Source: Sphingomonas endolithica | GTDB lineage: Bacteria > Pseudomonadota > Alphaproteobacteria > Sphingomonadales > Sphingomonadaceae | Direction of reading: 5' to 3' | Length of the DNA: 64,000 nt | Assembly (NCBI RefSeq): GCF_025231525.1 | Contig: NZ_CP103057.1 | Span: 2,552,501 to 2,616,500 of the forward strand | Shown: piece after piece, positions 44,359 through 53,267 of the stretch | Position numbering within the stretch: the first letter of the stretch is position 1 | Layout of the letters: every line of letters starts with the position of its first letter | Notes under the pieces: generated by a model | Database searches by the model: none | Seen by the model: the letters and a program-made list of their open reading frames with translations, nothing else | What the model was told of the DNA's origin: nothing | Translations under genes and position numbers: made by a program

Positions 44359-45801
44359 ATGAACCACAAGACCATGATCCGCGGCCTGACGGCGGCCGCG
44401 AGCGCGCTGGCGCTGGCCGCATGCGCGACGGACTCTACGCCGCCGCAGGGCGCCTCCTCTAAGGCACCCCGCGACAAGCAGGCGGCGAGCGGCGCCGGCC
44501 ACGGCTATGCGCACGATCCCTATCCCAGCACCTATCACGTCTATCCCGGCGCCCCCACGCTGGTGCGCAACGTCACCATTTATGACGGCGAAGGCGGCCG
44601 CATCGACGGCGGCAGCGTGCTGTTCGCCGACGGCAAGATCCTCGCGCTCGGCCAGACACTCGATGCGCCCGCCGGCGCTACGGTGATCGACGGCACCGGC
44701 AAATGGGTCACGCCCGGCGTGATCGACATCCACAGCCATCTCGGCGATTATCCGAGCCCCCAGGTGCAGGCGCATTCCGACGGCAACGAGGCGACCAGCC
44801 CGGTCACCGCCGATGTCTGGGCGGAACACAGCGTCTGGCCGCAGGATCCGGGTTTCGGGCGGGCGCTCGCCAATGGCGGCGTCACCACGCTGCAGATCCT
44901 GCCGGGATCGGCCAATCTGTTCGGCGGCCGATCGGTCGTGCTGAAGAACGTCTATGCCCGCACCGTGCAGGCGATGAAGTTCCCCGGCGCCCCGTACGGC
45001 CTGAAGATGGCATGCGGCGAGAACCCCAAGCGCGTCTATGGCAGCCGCAACACCAAGCCTTCGACGCGGATGGGCAATATCGCGGTCGATCGTGCGACTT
45101 GGGCGCAGGCCGTCGCCTACAAGCGCAAGTGGGACAAATACGAGAAGGACGGCGGGGACGCCCCCGAACGCAACATCGCTATGGATACGCTGCGCGGCGT
45201 GCTGGAGGGCGAGATCCTGGTGCAGAACCATTGCTACCGCGCCGACGAGATGGCCATCGTCATGGATATGGCCAAGGAGTTCGGCTACCACGTCACCGCG
45301 TTCCACCACGCGGTGGAGGCGTACAAGATCGCCGATATCCTGAAGGCCAACAATACCTGCGCCGCGGTGTGGGCGGATTGGTACGGCTTCAAGATGGAGA
45401 GCTTCGACGGCATCGGCGAGAACCTCGCCTTGCTGCAAAAGGCCGGCGCCTGCGGCATGATCCATTCGGATGACGAGAACGGCATCCAGCGGCTCAACCA
45501 GGAAGTGGCCAAGGCGCAGGCCTCCGGGCGGCGCGCCGGGATCGACATTCCGGATGCGCAGGCCTGGGAATGGCTGAGCATCAACCCGGCCCGGGCGCTC
45601 GGCATCGCCGATCGCACGGGCAGCCTGAAGCCCGGCAAGATGGCGGACGTGGTGCTGTGGAACGGCAATCCGCTGAGCGTCTACACGCGGCCGGAAAAGG
45701 TCTGGATCGATGGCGCCTTGCTCTACGATGCGACCAACCCGCGGCTTCGCCCGGTGTCCGACTTCGAACTAGGCCAGCCGGGATCGGGAGACGTGAAATG
45801 A
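44359..45801 (+). CDS. Amidohydrolase-family lipoprotein, intact metal site
   Basis: A 480-residue secreted amidohydrolase. The signal LTAAASALALAACATD places a lipidated Cys at about residue 22. The metal ligands are present: HSH in VTPGVIDIHSHLG (about residues 118-131), His in EILVQNHCYRADE and in HVTAFHHAVEAYK, and the catalytic Asp in MIHSDDENGIQR near the end. The composite beta-sandwich (VRNVTIYDGEGGRIDGGSV; GSLKPGKMADVVLWNGNPL) is typical of imidazolonepropionase-like enzymes. The substrate is unknown. It overlaps the following paralog by 4 nt (ATGA). Confidence 0.92.
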   Translation: MNHKTMIRGLTAAASALALAACATDSTPPQGASSKAPRDKQAASGAGHGYAHDPYPSTYHVYPGAPTLVRNVTIYDGEGGRIDGGSVLFADGKILALGQTLDAPAGATVIDGTGKWVTPGVIDIHSHLGDYPSPQVQAHSDGNEATSPVTADVWAEHSVWPQDPGFGRALANGGVTTLQILPGSANLFGGRSVVLKNVYARTVQAMKFPGAPYGLKMACGENPKRVYGSRNTKPSTRMGNIAVDRATWAQAVAYKRKWDKYEKDGGDAPERNIAMDTLRGVLEGEILVQNHCYRADEMAIVMDMAKEFGYHVTAFHHAVEAYKIADILKANNTCAAVWADWYGFKMESFDGIGENLALLQKAGACGMIHSDDENGIQRLNQEVAKAQASGRRAGIDIPDAQAWEWLSINPARALGIADRTGSLKPGKMADVVLWNGNPLSVYTRPEKVWIDGALLYDATNPRLRPVSDFELGQPGSGDVK

Positions 45802-47105
45802 AGGCCCTGTTCCTCTCGCTCACCGCGCTCGGCGCCGCGCTTGCCGCGCCGGTGAGTGCACAGACCGTTGCCATCACCGGCGGCACCGTGGCGATCGGTG
45901 ACGGTTCGCAGCCGATCGAGCGCGGCACCGTGGTGATGCGCGACGGCCGCATCGTCGCGGCAGGCGCCGGCATTGCCGTACCGGCGGGTGCGACGGTGAT
46001 CGACGCCACCGGCAAGTGGGTCGCGGCGGGCATGGTCGCCGGCTTCACCAATCTGGGGCTGGTCGATGCCGAGGGCGTCAGCGAGAGCAACGATGCCAGC
46101 GCCAGCACCTCGCCGTTCAACGCCTCGATCGACATCGCGCCGGCGATCAACCCGCAGGCGGTGGAGATCGGCAACGAACGCGCCGGGGGGATCACGCGCG
46201 CGATCGTGTCGCCTTCGACCGGCCAGTCGATCTTTGCCGGGCGTGGTGCGGTGATCGATCTCGGCGCCGATGCTAATCCGATCACCCGCGCACGCGCTTT
46301 CCAATATGTCGAGCTTGGTGAGGACGGCGCGCAGGAAGCCGGCGGCAGCCGCCCGGCGGCCTATGCCATGCTGCACGATGCGCTGGCGCAGGCGCAGGAT
46401 TATCGGCGCAACCCGGCGGCCTTCGGCGGACGAGAGAAAGAATCGCTGTTGAAGCGCGCCGACGCACAGGCATTGCTGCCGGTGCTCGACGGCACGATGC
46501 CGCTGTTCGTCCATGTCGAGCGCGCCAGCGACATCCGCTCGGTACTGGCGCTCAAGCAGCAATATCCGGCGCTCAAGCTGGTGCTGGTCGGGGTCCGCGA
46601 AGGCTGGATGGTGGCGCCCGAGATCGCCGCGGCCCGCGTCGGCGTCATCGCCGCGGCCTTGGCCGATCTGCCGGCAAGCTTCGAGGCGCTGGGCGCGACC
46701 GAGTCGAACGTCGGCCGGATGACCGCGGCGGGCGTGCCCGTGGCGATTTCGACCGTCGGCGCCAACACGGCGCCCGGCGAGCATGTGCTGAAGCAATATG
46801 CCGGGAATCTGGTGGCGATCGCGCGCGTGCCGGGTGCCACTGGGCTGAATTGGGGCCAGGCTTTCGCGACCGTCTCGTCCAGGCCGGCACAGGCGCTGGG
46901 CATGGACGGGGAGATCGGCTCGCTGCGCCCCGGCCGCCGTGCCGATGTGGTGATCTGGGACGGCGACCCGCTCGAACTCTCCTCTGCGCCGCTCGCCGTC
47001 TATATCGATGGCCTGGCGCAGCCGATGCGCTCGCGCCAGATCGAGCTGCGCGATCGCTATAGCGTACCGCAGGAAGGCGCGTTGCCGAAGGCGTATAGCC
47101 GGTAG
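45798..47105 (+). CDS. Amidohydrolase-like protein lacking metal ligands
   Basis: A 435-residue paralog of its upstream neighbour, with a signal peptide (MKALFLSLTALGAALAAPVSAQ) but no lipobox. The beta-sandwich is kept (ITGGTVAIGDGSQPIERGTV; GSLRPGRRADVVIWDGDPLE), but the HxH motif is replaced by AGMVAGFTNLG, the His of strand 6 by LVGVREGWM, and the Asp of strand 8 by ISTVGANTAP. Only the strand-5 His (LFVHVERASD) remains. It is therefore probably not a metal-dependent hydrolase by itself and may be a partner subunit of the upstream enzyme. Translation is coupled by a 4-nt overlap. Confidence 0.88.
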   Translation: MKALFLSLTALGAALAAPVSAQTVAITGGTVAIGDGSQPIERGTVVMRDGRIVAAGAGIAVPAGATVIDATGKWVAAGMVAGFTNLGLVDAEGVSESNDASASTSPFNASIDIAPAINPQAVEIGNERAGGITRAIVSPSTGQSIFAGRGAVIDLGADANPITRARAFQYVELGEDGAQEAGGSRPAAYAMLHDALAQAQDYRRNPAAFGGREKESLLKRADAQALLPVLDGTMPLFVHVERASDIRSVLALKQQYPALKLVLVGVREGWMVAPEIAAARVGVIAAALADLPASFEALGATESNVGRMTAAGVPVAISTVGANTAPGEHVLKQYAGNLVAIARVPGATGLNWGQAFATVSSRPAQALGMDGEIGSLRPGRRADVVIWDGDPLELSSAPLAVYIDGLAQPMRSRQIELRDRYSVPQEGALPKAYSR

Positions 47106-47115
47106 CGCCCTCATA

Positions 47116-47219
47116 CCTCCCCGGCGAGCGCCGGGGTCCAGTCGCGGACCAGAAGGTGACGGGCGCAGCGTGCCGTTACTCGAACCTTCCCCACTGGACC
47201 CCGGCGTTCGCCGGGGAAG
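47116..47219. repeat. Paired inverted repeat, family B variant (CTCCCCGGCGAGCGCCGGGG)
   Basis: Arms at 47116-47143 and 47190-47219, each with CCCCGGCGAGCGCCGGGG-type hairpins and a TCCAGT flank. It fills most of the 187-bp gap between the second amidohydrolase and ctaB. Confidence 0.88.
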
Positions 47220-47292
47220 AAAAGGGGGCAGGTGACGAACGGATCGCCTGCCCTTTCCCCAACGCTTCCATAGGCCTATAGCCGCGGCAACC

Positions 47293-48186
47293 ATGGCCGC
47301 TGCGACTCTCCCCCTCCCCGCCGACTGGCGCGATTTCCTTGCGCTGACCAAGCCGCGCGTGATGACGCTGGTGGTGTTCACCGGGCTGTGCGGCATGCTC
47401 GCCGCGCCGGTGCTGATCGATCCCGTGCTCGGCTTCACCGCCATCCTGTGCATTGCCCTGGGCGCGGGTGCGGCTGGGGCACTCAACCAATGGTATGAGG
47501 CCGATCTCGACGCCAAGATGAAGCGCACGCAGGGCCGCCCGCTCCCCGCCGGTCGGATGGAGCGCGGTTCGGCGCTGCATTTCGGGGTCGGCTTGGGCGT
47601 CTTCTCGGTGTTGCTGATGGGGCTGGCGCTCAACCTCGTCGCCGCCGCGATCCTGGCGGTGTCGATCCTGTTCTACGTCTTGGTCTACACCGTCTGGCTG
47701 AAGCGCCGCACGCCGCAGAACATCGTCATCGGCGGTGCCGCGGGGGCATTCCCGCCGCTGATCGGCTGGGCGGCGGCGACCGGCGATGTCGCGACGCTGC
47801 CGATCCTGCTGTTTGCATTGGTGTTCCTGTGGACGCCGCCGCATTTCTGGGCGCTCGCCTTGTTCATGAAGACGGATTACGCCGCCGCCGGCGTGCCGAT
47901 GCTGCCGGTCGTATCGGGCGAGCGCACCACGCGGACGCAGATCGGGCTCTACACGATCCCGATGGCGGTTGCCGCCCTTGCCCCCTGGGCGCTGGGGCTC
48001 AGCGGTGCGATCTATGGCTGGACGGTGGCGATCACCACCGCCGTGTTCGCCGGCATGGCGTTGCAGGTCGCTACCCGCACGACGCAGGCGAACGATGCCA
48101 TGCGACCGGAAAAGCGCCTGTTCGCTTATTCGATCCTCTATCTCTTCATTCTGTTCGGCGCGCTCGTTGCCGACCGCTGGATCTGA
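47293..48186 (+). CDS. ctaB: Protoheme IX farnesyltransferase (heme O synthase)
   Basis: A 297-residue UbiA-family enzyme with about nine helices. It attaches farnesyl to heme B, the first step to heme A for the aa3 oxidase. The first Asp-rich motif is [20 protein letters not shown] (about residues 58-77) and the second lies near [36 protein letters not shown] is the usual start of the fold. It begins a second run of cox assembly genes after the amidohydrolase insertion. Confidence 0.96.
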   Translation: MAAATLPLPADWRDFLALTKPRVMTLVVFTGLCGMLAAPVLIDPVLGFTAILCIALGAGAAGALNQWYEADLDAKMKRTQGRPLPAGRMERGSALHFGVGLGVFSVLLMGLALNLVAAAILAVSILFYVLVYTVWLKRRTPQNIVIGGAAGAFPPLIGWAAATGDVATLPILLFALVFLWTPPHFWALALFMKTDYAAAGVPMLPVVSGERTTRTQIGLYTIPMAVAALAPWALGLSGAIYGWTVAITTAVFAGMALQVATRTTQANDAMRPEKRLFAYSILYLFILFGALVADRWI

Positions 48187-48191
48187 CGCAC

Positions 48192-48335
48192 ATGCAAGAC
48201 CCGACCCCGAACGACGACATGATCCGCGCCCGCCAGCGCTCGCGCGCGCTCGTCATGGGGCTGATCCTCGGCGCCTTCGTCATCCTGGTGTTCGCGATCA
48301 CGATCAGCAAGATCAGGGCGGGAATGCCGCATTGA
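48192..48335 (+). CDS. Small membrane protein of the cox operon (CoxF-like)
   Basis: A 47-residue single-helix protein: a polar N-terminus with RARQRSRALVMG, the helix LVMGLILGAFVILVFAITIS, and a short basic end. Such a tiny protein is usual between ctaB and ctaG in alphaproteobacteria and is generally called a cytochrome c oxidase assembly factor. It begins 5 bp after ctaB; its TGA overlaps the TTG of ctaG. Confidence 0.88.
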   Translation: MQDPTPNDDMIRARQRSRALVMGLILGAFVILVFAITISKIRAGMPH

Positions 48336-48880
48336 CGACCGCGCCTCTGCCTCGGACGGGGCGCACCGCCTTCTTCCTGGTGCTCGGCATCTGCTTCATG
48401 ACCGGGCTCGCCTGGGCCAGCGTGCCGCTATACCGCATGTTCTGCCAGGCGACCGGCCTGAACGGCACGACGCAGCGCGGGACCGAGGCGCCAGGCGCCG
48501 TCGATGGCAAGATGCGGATCGATTTTGACACCAACGTCAGCGCCAAGCTGCCCTGGAAGTTCGCCCCCGAAAACCCGTCCGAGACGGTCGATATCGGCGC
48601 ACGCGACATGGTGTTCTTTACCGCCACCAACACCAGCACCAAGCCAGTCACCGGCACCGCGACGTTCAACGTCACGCCGGCCCAGGCGGGCAAGTATTTC
48701 ACCAAGATCCAGTGCTTCTGCTTCACGCAGCAGACGCTGCAGCCCGGTGAGACCGCGCGCATGCCGGTGATCTTCTTCGTCGATCCCAAGATCATGGCCG
48801 ACGACGACGCCAAGGACATCAGGACGATCACGCTCAGCTACACGTTTTACCCGGTGGATTCCGGCAAGACGGCAAGCTAG
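48332..48880 (+). CDS. ctaG: Cytochrome c oxidase assembly protein CtaG/Cox11
   Basis: A 182-residue copper chaperone for the CuB site. One N-terminal helix (AFFLVLGICFMTGLAWASVP) leads into a periplasmic domain; the copper-binding Cys pair is in KIQCFCFTQQTLQPGE (about residues 125-140), with a further Cys in RMFCQATGLNG. It starts at TTG 48332, overlapping the preceding stop (TTGA); the nearest ATG would remove the membrane helix, so the TTG is required. Confidence 0.95.
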   Translation: MTTAPLPRTGRTAFFLVLGICFMTGLAWASVPLYRMFCQATGLNGTTQRGTEAPGAVDGKMRIDFDTNVSAKLPWKFAPENPSETVDIGARDMVFFTATNTSTKPVTGTATFNVTPAQAGKYFTKIQCFCFTQQTLQPGETARMPVIFFVDPKIMADDDAKDIRTITLSYTFYPVDSGKTAS

Positions 48881-48914
48881 AGCGATCCAAACAGCCTGAA
48901 ATAGGGGACCGACG

Positions 48915-49844
48915 ATGGCCGGCGCCAAGAACCACGATTACCACATCCTTCCGCCCAGCGTGTGGCCGCTGGTCGGCTCCATGTCGGCGCTGGTCATGGC
49001 GGTCGGCGGCATCATGTGGATGCACGGCGGCCACACCGGGGCGCAGAACGCCAATGGCGGCGGCTGGATCTTCTTCGCGGGTCTCGCAGGCGTGCTGTTC
49101 ACGATGTATTCGTGGTGGGCCGACGTCGTGCGCGAGGCACGCCACGGCGATCACACGCCGGTGGTGCAGTTGCACCTGCGCTACGGCATGATCCTGTTCA
49201 TCGCCTCGGAAGTCATGTTCTTCGTCGGCTGGTTCTGGGCGTTCTTCGATTTCTCGCTGTTTCCCGCCCCCGTCGAACTGCTCGACGGCGTGCCCGGGCT
49301 GATCACCAATGCCGCGGCCGGTGCCGCGACCTGGCCGCCCAAGGGCCTCGAAGTCATCAATGCCTTCGAATTCCCCCTGCTCAACACGCTGATCCTGCTG
49401 ACCTCGGGCACGACCGTGACCTGGGCGCACCATGCGCTGATCCATGGCCAGCGTGGCGGGGAGAAGACCGGGGCCTGGGGCCTGTTGGGTGTCGGCAACC
49501 GCGATGGCGTGCTCAAGGGCCTGTGGCTGACGATCATCCTGGGTGTGCTGTTCAGCTCGATCCAGGCGTATGAGTATGCGCACGCGCCGTTCCCGTTCAA
49601 GGGCATCAACTATGGTGCCTCCTTCTTCATGGCGACCGGCTTCCACGGTTTCCACGTGCTGATCGGCACGATCTTCCTGACCGTCTGCCTGGTGCGCGCC
49701 TATAAGGGCGATTTCACGCCGAGGCAGCATTTCGGCTTCGAGGCAGCCGCCTGGTACTGGCACTTCGTCGACGTGGTCTGGTTGTTCCTGTTCGTGACGA
49801 TCTATGTCTGGGGCGGCTGGGGCGCACCCGTCCACGCCGGTTGA
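48915..49844 (+). CDS. coxC: Cytochrome c oxidase subunit III
   Basis: A 309-residue, seven-helix subunit. HDYHILPPSVWPLVGSMSAL opens the fold; FIASEVMFFVGWFWAFFDFS and the C-terminal EAAAWYWHFVDVVWLFLFVT are the family's conserved helices with the buried Glu. AGGGGAC sits 8 nt before ATG 48915. Its stop overlaps the DUF983 ATG by 1 nt. Confidence 0.98.
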   Translation: MAGAKNHDYHILPPSVWPLVGSMSALVMAVGGIMWMHGGHTGAQNANGGGWIFFAGLAGVLFTMYSWWADVVREARHGDHTPVVQLHLRYGMILFIASEVMFFVGWFWAFFDFSLFPAPVELLDGVPGLITNAAAGAATWPPKGLEVINAFEFPLLNTLILLTSGTTVTWAHHALIHGQRGGEKTGAWGLLGVGNRDGVLKGLWLTIILGVLFSSIQAYEYAHAPFPFKGINYGASFFMATGFHGFHVLIGTIFLTVCLVRAYKGDFTPRQHFGFEAAAWYWHFVDVVWLFLFVTIYVWGGWGAPVHAG

Positions 49845-50242
49845 TGGAGCCTGAGCGGGCAGCGGCGGATGCGCCAACGCCCGCGCAGGTGGCACTGGGC
49901 GGGCTATGCCCGCGCTGCGGGGCCAAGACGCTGTTCGCCGGCATGGCGCGATTCGCGCCGAGTTGCAGCCAGTGCGGGCTCGATTTCAGCAGCTTCAATG
50001 TCGGCGATGGCCCGGCCGCCTTCCTGACGCTGATCCTGGGTACGATCGTGACGGCGGCGGCGATCGCGCTGGAGCTGACGCTGCATCCGCCGCTCTGGCT
50101 GCACATGCTGATCTGGATACCGGTCACGGCGGCCGGCGTCGTGCTGATGCTGCGCGCCGCCAAGGGTGCGCTGATCGCCGCCGAATACCGCAACGCCGCG
50201 CGGCAGGGCCGCATCGTCGCCGACGAGGACACCGATACGTGA
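49844..50242 (+). CDS. DUF983 zinc-ribbon membrane protein
   Basis: A 132-residue protein with a CPRCG...CSQCG zinc ribbon (about residues 22-47; GLCPRCGAKTLFAG and APSCSQCGLDFSSF) and two C-terminal helices (FLTLILGTIVTAAAIALELT; HMLIWIPVTAAGVVLMLRAA). It accompanies cox assembly genes in alphaproteobacteria but has no proven function. The start ATG 49844 overlaps the coxC stop (TGATG); a TTG at 49841 is also possible. Its stop overlaps the SURF1 GTG. Confidence 0.92.
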   Translation: MEPERAAADAPTPAQVALGGLCPRCGAKTLFAGMARFAPSCSQCGLDFSSFNVGDGPAAFLTLILGTIVTAAAIALELTLHPPLWLHMLIWIPVTAAGVVLMLRAAKGALIAAEYRNAARQGRIVADEDTDT

Positions 50243-50913
50243 AGCGCGCCCCCATCGTCGCGACGATCGTCGTCGTGCTGGCCATTGCGATCATGATCGG
50301 CTTGGGTTTCTGGCAGCTGCAGCGTCGATCCGAGAAGGAAGCGCTGCTGGCGCAATATGCCGCCAACATCGTCCTGCCGCCGATCGCCTTTCCCCAGAAT
50401 CCCGTCGGCGACACATTGCTGTTCCGCAAGGCGGTGGCGACATGCCTCGAGCCCACTGCCTGGCACGAGCGATCCGGCCGCAACGCCCAGGGGAATACCG
50501 GCTGGCGCCAGATTGCGCAGTGCCGCGCCGGTGCCGCAGGATCGGCGATGACCGTGCAGGTCGGCCTCTCTGCCCAGCCGCGGGGTACGCCCGACTGGAA
50601 GGGTGGCAGGGTCAGCGGCTACATCACGCACGCGCCGGACGATCAGCCATTGATCCTGGCGCTGATCGGCATGGCGCACCCCAAGACGCTGATGCTGGTG
50701 ACGGACGCCCCCGCGCCCGGCCTGTCCGCCAACCCGGCGCCAGATCTGTCGGCCGTGCCCAACAATCACTTGGCCTATGCGGTACAATGGTTCATCTTCG
50801 CCGCGCTGGCCGGGATCTTCTATACGGTAGCGGTGCGCCACCGCTTGAAAGCGACCCCTGCCGTCACCGTCGTACCCAGGCGCGAGGTTGCCGACACGCC
50901 GCCCGGCCGCTAG
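50239..50913 (+). CDS. SURF1 family cytochrome oxidase assembly protein
   Basis: A 224-residue protein with two membrane helices at the ends (IVATIVVVLAIAIMIGLGFW and HLAYAVQWFIFAALAGIFYT) and a periplasmic loop between. The GFWQLQRRSEKEALL and NNHLAYAVQWFIFA blocks are the SURF1 signature. It helps insert heme a into subunit I. Start GTG 50239 overlaps the DUF983 stop (GTGA). Confidence 0.93.
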   Translation: MKRAPIVATIVVVLAIAIMIGLGFWQLQRRSEKEALLAQYAANIVLPPIAFPQNPVGDTLLFRKAVATCLEPTAWHERSGRNAQGNTGWRQIAQCRAGAAGSAMTVQVGLSAQPRGTPDWKGGRVSGYITHAPDDQPLILALIGMAHPKTLMLVTDAPAPGLSANPAPDLSAVPNNHLAYAVQWFIFAALAGIFYTVAVRHRLKATPAVTVVPRREVADTPPGR

Positions 50914-50919
50914 TCGCAG

Positions 50920-52323
50920 ATGATGCGCTACATCAGTACCCGCGGCACGGCGCCGATCCTCGACTTCCAGGCGGTCACGCTGACCGGCCTTGCCAGCGAT
51001 GGCGGGCTGTACATGCCCGAAAGCTGGCCGACGCTGTCGACCGAGCAGATCGCGAAGATGCGGGGGATGTCCTATGTCGATACCGCGGTCGAGGTGATGG
51101 CGCCGTTCGTCGAGGGCACGCTGACGCGCGACGACCTGCGCACGCTGTGCACCGAGGCTTATGGCCGCTTCAGCCATGCCGCGGTCACGCCGCTGGTGCA
51201 GCTCGACGGCACGCATTGGTTGCTCGAGCTGTTCCACGGTCCGACACTGGCGTTTAAGGACGTGGCGCTGCAATTGCTTGGGCTGCTGTTCGAGCGCTTC
51301 CTGTCGGGCACGAACAAGCACCTGACCGTGGTCGGCGCAACCTCCGGCGATACCGGCTCGGCGGCGATCGATGCGCTGGCGGGCCGCGCCGGCGTGGATG
51401 TGTTCATGCTCCACCCCAAGGGCCGCGTGTCCGACGTGCAGCGGCGGCAGATGACCACGGTGCTCGCGCCCAACATCCACAACATCGCGCTGGAAGGCGC
51501 CAGCTTCGACGATTGCCAGGCGCTGGTGAAGGCGATGTTCAACTCGCGCGATTTTGCCGGCCGCTTCGCGCTGTCGGCGGTCAATTCGATCAACTGGGCG
51601 CGGTTGATGGCGCAGGTGGTATATTATTTCTACGCCGCCGTCCGCCTGGGGGCGCCGGAGCGGCCGGTTGCCTTTTCCGTGCCGACGGGGAATTTCGGCG
51701 ACGTGTTCGCCGGCTATGTCGCGGCCAAGATGGGGCTGCCGATCGCCAAGCTGATCGTCGCCACCAACGTCAACGACATCCTGCACCGGGCGCTGTCGCA
51801 GGGCGATTATTCGCAAGGTACCGTCATCCCGACGCCAGCGCCGTCAATGGACATCCAGGTGTCGAGCAACTTCGAGCGGCTGCTGTTCGATCTCGGCGGC
51901 CGGGACGGCAATGCCCTCGCTGCGCAGATGCACGGCTTCGAAGCGAGCAAGGCGATGCGGTTAACCAACGCGCAGCGCGACGGCGGGGCGAGCCTGCTGC
52001 ACAGCGACCGGATCGACCTGGACGACATGGCGCTGGCGATGCGCTGGGCCTGCGACGGCACGGGACAGGTGATCGACCCGCATACGGCGATCGCGCTGGC
52101 GGCGGCGCGGCGGGCCGAGCTGGGCGACATGCCGATCGTGACGCTGGCGACCGCGCATCCCGCCAAGTTCGGCGACGCGGTGGAGCGTGCGACGGGCATG
52201 CGGCCGGCATTGCCGGCGCGGATCGGGGACCTGTTCGACCGCGAGGAACGCTATGCCAGCCTGCCCGGCACGTTCGAGGCAGTGACCGGCTATATCGCCG
52301 AGCGCGCAGTTCCGTCCGCCTGA
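50920..52323 (+). CDS. thrC: Threonine synthase
   Basis: Converts O-phosphohomoserine to threonine with PLP. It is a 467-residue class II enzyme. The PLP lysine is in LFHGPTLAFKDVALQLLG (about residue 112); ATSGDTGSAAIDAL holds the phosphate loop, and SVPTGNFGDVFAGYVAAK follows. N-terminal MRYISTRGTAPILDFQAVT is typical. Two ATGs start it (50920, 50923). It follows SURF1 by 6 bp, the usual arrangement in this group, though the functions are unrelated. Confidence 0.97.
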   Translation: MMRYISTRGTAPILDFQAVTLTGLASDGGLYMPESWPTLSTEQIAKMRGMSYVDTAVEVMAPFVEGTLTRDDLRTLCTEAYGRFSHAAVTPLVQLDGTHWLLELFHGPTLAFKDVALQLLGLLFERFLSGTNKHLTVVGATSGDTGSAAIDALAGRAGVDVFMLHPKGRVSDVQRRQMTTVLAPNIHNIALEGASFDDCQALVKAMFNSRDFAGRFALSAVNSINWARLMAQVVYYFYAAVRLGAPERPVAFSVPTGNFGDVFAGYVAAKMGLPIAKLIVATNVNDILHRALSQGDYSQGTVIPTPAPSMDIQVSSNFERLLFDLGGRDGNALAAQMHGFEASKAMRLTNAQRDGGASLLHSDRIDLDDMALAMRWACDGTGQVIDPHTAIALAAARRAELGDMPIVTLATAHPAKFGDAVERATGMRPALPARIGDLFDREERYASLPGTFEAVTGYIAERAVPSA

Positions 52324-52330
52324 GGCCGTC

Positions 52331-53200
52331 ATGGAATTGAAGACCCTTATCGGCGAACCCTGGGCGGATTACGGCCTGATCGACTCGGGCCATGGCCGCA
52401 AGCTCGAGCGCTATGGCCGCTTCCGCTTCATTCGGCCGGAGGCACAGGCGCTGTGGGCACCGGCCTCGGCCGAGTGGAAGGCGCATGGCGAGTTCCTGCC
52501 CGGATCGGACGAGGATGGCGGCGGACGCTGGGAGTTCCAACAGCCGGTGCCGCGCGAAGGCTGGCCGCTGACATGGGACGACGTTACCTTCACCGCGCAC
52601 AACACGCCGTTCCGCCATCTCGGCTTCTTCCCCGACATGGCACCGGTTTGGTCCTGGATGCGCGAACAGGTCGCCGATCTGGCGGAGCCGGAATGCATGA
52701 ACCTGTTCGGCTATACCGGCGTGGGCACGCTGGCCATGGCCGGGCAAGGTGCGCGGATGGTGCATGTCGATGCCTCCAAGAAGTCGGTCGAGGCGGCCCG
52801 CGCCAATGCGTTGCTGTCGGGCATGGCGGACAGGCCGATCCGCTGGATGACCGACGATGCGACCAAGTTCGTTGCGCGCGAAGTGCGGCGCGGGCGGCGC
52901 TATGACGGGATCTTGATGGACCCGCCCAAATATGGTCGCGGACCGGACGGCGAAGTGTGGAAGCTGGAGGAAGGGCTGCCCGGCCTGATCGCCGACGCGG
53001 CCAAATTGCTCGATAACGAGTCGCGCTTCCTGTTCCTGACCGTTTATGCGGTGCGCATGTCGGCACTGGCGATCGGCGAATTGCTGCGCCAGGCACTGAG
53101 CGGGCTGGGCGGCACGGTCGAGGCGGGGGAACTTGCGGTGCGGGAGGAAGCGCGCGGGCTGCTGCTGCCGACCGCGATCTGGGCGCGCTGGAGCCGATAA
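52331..53200 (+). CDS. Class I SAM-dependent rRNA methyltransferase (RlmI/YccW-like)
   Basis: A 289-residue methyltransferase. Motif I is MNLFGYTGVGTLAMAGQGA (about residues 124-142), followed by HVDASKKSVEAARANA, and the catalytic motif IV is ILMDPPKYGRGPDGE (about residues 196-210), as in 23S rRNA m5C methyltransferases. It lacks the PUA domain of RlmI, so the target base is uncertain. It begins 7 bp after thrC. Confidence 0.92.
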   Translation: MELKTLIGEPWADYGLIDSGHGRKLERYGRFRFIRPEAQALWAPASAEWKAHGEFLPGSDEDGGGRWEFQQPVPREGWPLTWDDVTFTAHNTPFRHLGFFPDMAPVWSWMREQVADLAEPECMNLFGYTGVGTLAMAGQGARMVHVDASKKSVEAARANALLSGMADRPIRWMTDDATKFVAREVRRGRRYDGILMDPPKYGRGPDGEVWKLEEGLPGLIADAAKLLDNESRFLFLTVYAVRMSALAIGELLRQALSGLGGTVEAGELAVREEARGLLLPTAIWARWSR

Positions 53201-53267
53201 CCGTCTTTCCAAACGGGCGGCCTGAGCATAAGCATGGGCCATACCCGTTTATCGAAAGGCCCAGTGC

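Noticed and set aside
45798..47105. The second amidohydrolase as a pseudogene
   Set aside because: The frame is intact, has a good signal peptide and tight coupling to its partner, and codon use is like its neighbours; loss of ligands looks like a change of role, not decay.
49714..51816. A 700-codon minus-strand frame over coxC-thrC
   Set aside because: It is antisense to four identified genes and has the composition of a shadow frame.
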